Under the pieces are notes generated by a model, which saw nothing but the letters and a program-made list of their open reading frames with translations, had not been told where the DNA came from and ran no database searches. Below, in pieces: positions 63,291 through 64,000 of a DNA stretch of 64,000 nucleotides. This stretch comes from Actinotalea sp. Marseille-Q4924 (GTDB taxonomy: Bacteria > Actinomycetota > Actinomycetes > Actinomycetales > Cellulomonadaceae). Positions within the stretch are counted from its first letter, which is position 1. Each line of letters begins with the position of its first letter. The position numbers and the translations under genes are program-made. The DNA lies in contig NZ_CAKAKB010000003.1 of NCBI RefSeq assembly GCF_916618755.1, forward strand, positions 992,001 to 1,056,000. Direction: 5' to 3'.

Positions 63291-64000
63291 GCGAGTCGTC
63301 CGGCACGCCGCTGCGGCGTGTGCGGGTCCATCACCTGCGCCAGGCGAAGGAGCGCGGGGAGCGGATCACCATGCTCACCGCGTACGACGCCCCGACCGCC
63401 CGGATCCTCGACGAGGCCGGCACGGACGTGCTGCTCGTCGGCGACTCCGTCGGGGACAACATGCTCGGCCACACGACCACCGTCCCTGTCACCGTGGAGG
63501 ACATGGTCCACCACACCCGCGCCGTGGCCGGTGCGGTGCGGCGCGCGCTCGTCGTCGCCGACCTCCCCTTCGGCTCCTACGAGGCCTCGCCGCAGCAGGC
63601 GCACGCGACGTCCGTCCGCCTCATGAAGGAGGCCGGCGCCCACGCCGTGAAGTTCGAGGGCGGCCGACGGGTGGCCGAGCACGTCCACCTGCTCACCTCC
63701 ACCGGCATCCCCGTGATGGGGCACGTCGGGTTCACGCCCCAGTCGGAGAACGTGCTCGGCGGCAAGCGGGTCCAGGGCCGCGGCGACGAGGCCGCCCAGC
63801 GGCTCACCGAGGACGCGGTCGCCCTGCAGGAGGCCGGCGCCTTCGCGGTCGTGCTCGAGATGGTGCCGGCGCCCGTCGCCGCCCGGGTCACCGAGGTGCT
63901 GGCCATCCCCACGATCGGCATCGGCGCGGGTCCGGAGTGCGACGGCCAGGTGCTCGTGTGGACCGACATGGCGGGCCTGTCGGACTGGTCGCCGCGGTTC
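63287..64000 (+). CDS. panB: 3-methyl-2-oxobutanoate hydroxymethyltransferase, N-terminal part
   Basis: The first 238 codons of PanB, running off the right edge. It transfers a hydroxymethyl group from methylenetetrahydrofolate to 2-oxoisovalerate in pantothenate synthesis. The Mg-binding and substrate motifs are [59 protein letters not shown] and the general-base Glu in [13 protein letters not shown] leader of ~25 residues precedes the barrel. Translationally coupled to nadE. Confidence 0.95.
   Translation, partial: MSESSGTPLRRVRVHHLRQAKERGERITMLTAYDAPTARILDEAGTDVLLVGDSVGDNMLGHTTTVPVTVEDMVHHTRAVAGAVRRALVVADLPFGSYEASPQQAHATSVRLMKEAGAHAVKFEGGRRVAEHVHLLTSTGIPVMGHVGFTPQSENVLGGKRVQGRGDEAAQRLTEDAVALQEAGAFAVVLEMVPAPVAARVTEVLAIPTIGIGAGPECDGQVLVWTDMAGLSDWSPRF

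Noticed and set aside
1-64000. tRNA or rRNA genes, riboswitches, CRISPR arrays, intact insertion sequences, replication origin
   Set aside because: No spaced identical repeats, cloverleaf sequences, transposase motifs or known aptamer cores were seen by eye. A tRNAscan, Infernal and IS search would be needed to exclude small cases.

Overview
This window is very GC-rich chromosomal DNA from an actinomycete. The gene content (two-lipoyl-domain SucB, DUF4191, GlnA1/GlnE/GlnA2, LigD/Ku, many GTG starts, many transcripts that look leaderless) and the order lpdA-sucB ... lipB-lipA-DUF4191-RDD-glnA suggest Micrococcales, probably Cellulomonadaceae. The family assignment is inference from gene order and composition, not a database match.

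Left part (1-17,921), housekeeping: the start of pyrD, two small membrane proteins, leucyl aminopeptidase, dihydrolipoamide dehydrogenase and 2-oxoacid dehydrogenase E2, a TIGR01777 epimerase, a kinase-like membrane protein, an oxidoreductase/MMPL exporter pair divergent from a MarR regulator, then the lipoate genes lipB and lipA, DUF4191, an RDD protein, and type I glutamine synthetase glnA preceded by a good GlnR-type operator.

Middle part (about 17,950-55,950), accessory: directly downstream of glnA lie a tyrosine-recombinase remnant and an internally deleted acetyltransferase pseudogene. Next comes a secretion island: two S8 proteases, a 5'-nucleotidase family protein and a membrane-anchored protein. 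Then a nitrate/nitrite block of about 20 kb: narKGHJI, molybdenum cofactor genes (mog/moaB, moaD, mobA-DUF6457, moaC, a ThiF/MoeB-rhodanese protein), a Cys-rich DUF2249 protein, a large membrane-fused copper nitrite reductase, an NnrS-like membrane protein and a second narK. Two paralogous HTH regulators with a conserved C-x13-C-x2-H-x28-C signature sit inside it, and three of its intergenic regions share a DosR/DevR-like motif. Nitrate would be reduced to nitrite by NarGHI and nitrite to NO by the NirK fusion; no NO or N2O reductase is present here. After it come a PQQ-like protein, a PHP hydrolase, a complete but split NHEJ set (ku, ATP-dependent ligase, polymerase), an AlaX-type tRNA editor, a GNAT and a CbxX-type AAA ATPase.

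Right part (55,990-64,000), housekeeping again: a LON-domain protein, a CoA-binding protein, glnE, a second non-adenylylated glutamine synthetase, nadE and the start of panB. glnA and glnE-glnA2 are near neighbours in many actinobacteria, so the middle part looks like an insertion or expansion between them.

No rRNA, tRNA, intact insertion sequence or CRISPR array was seen.
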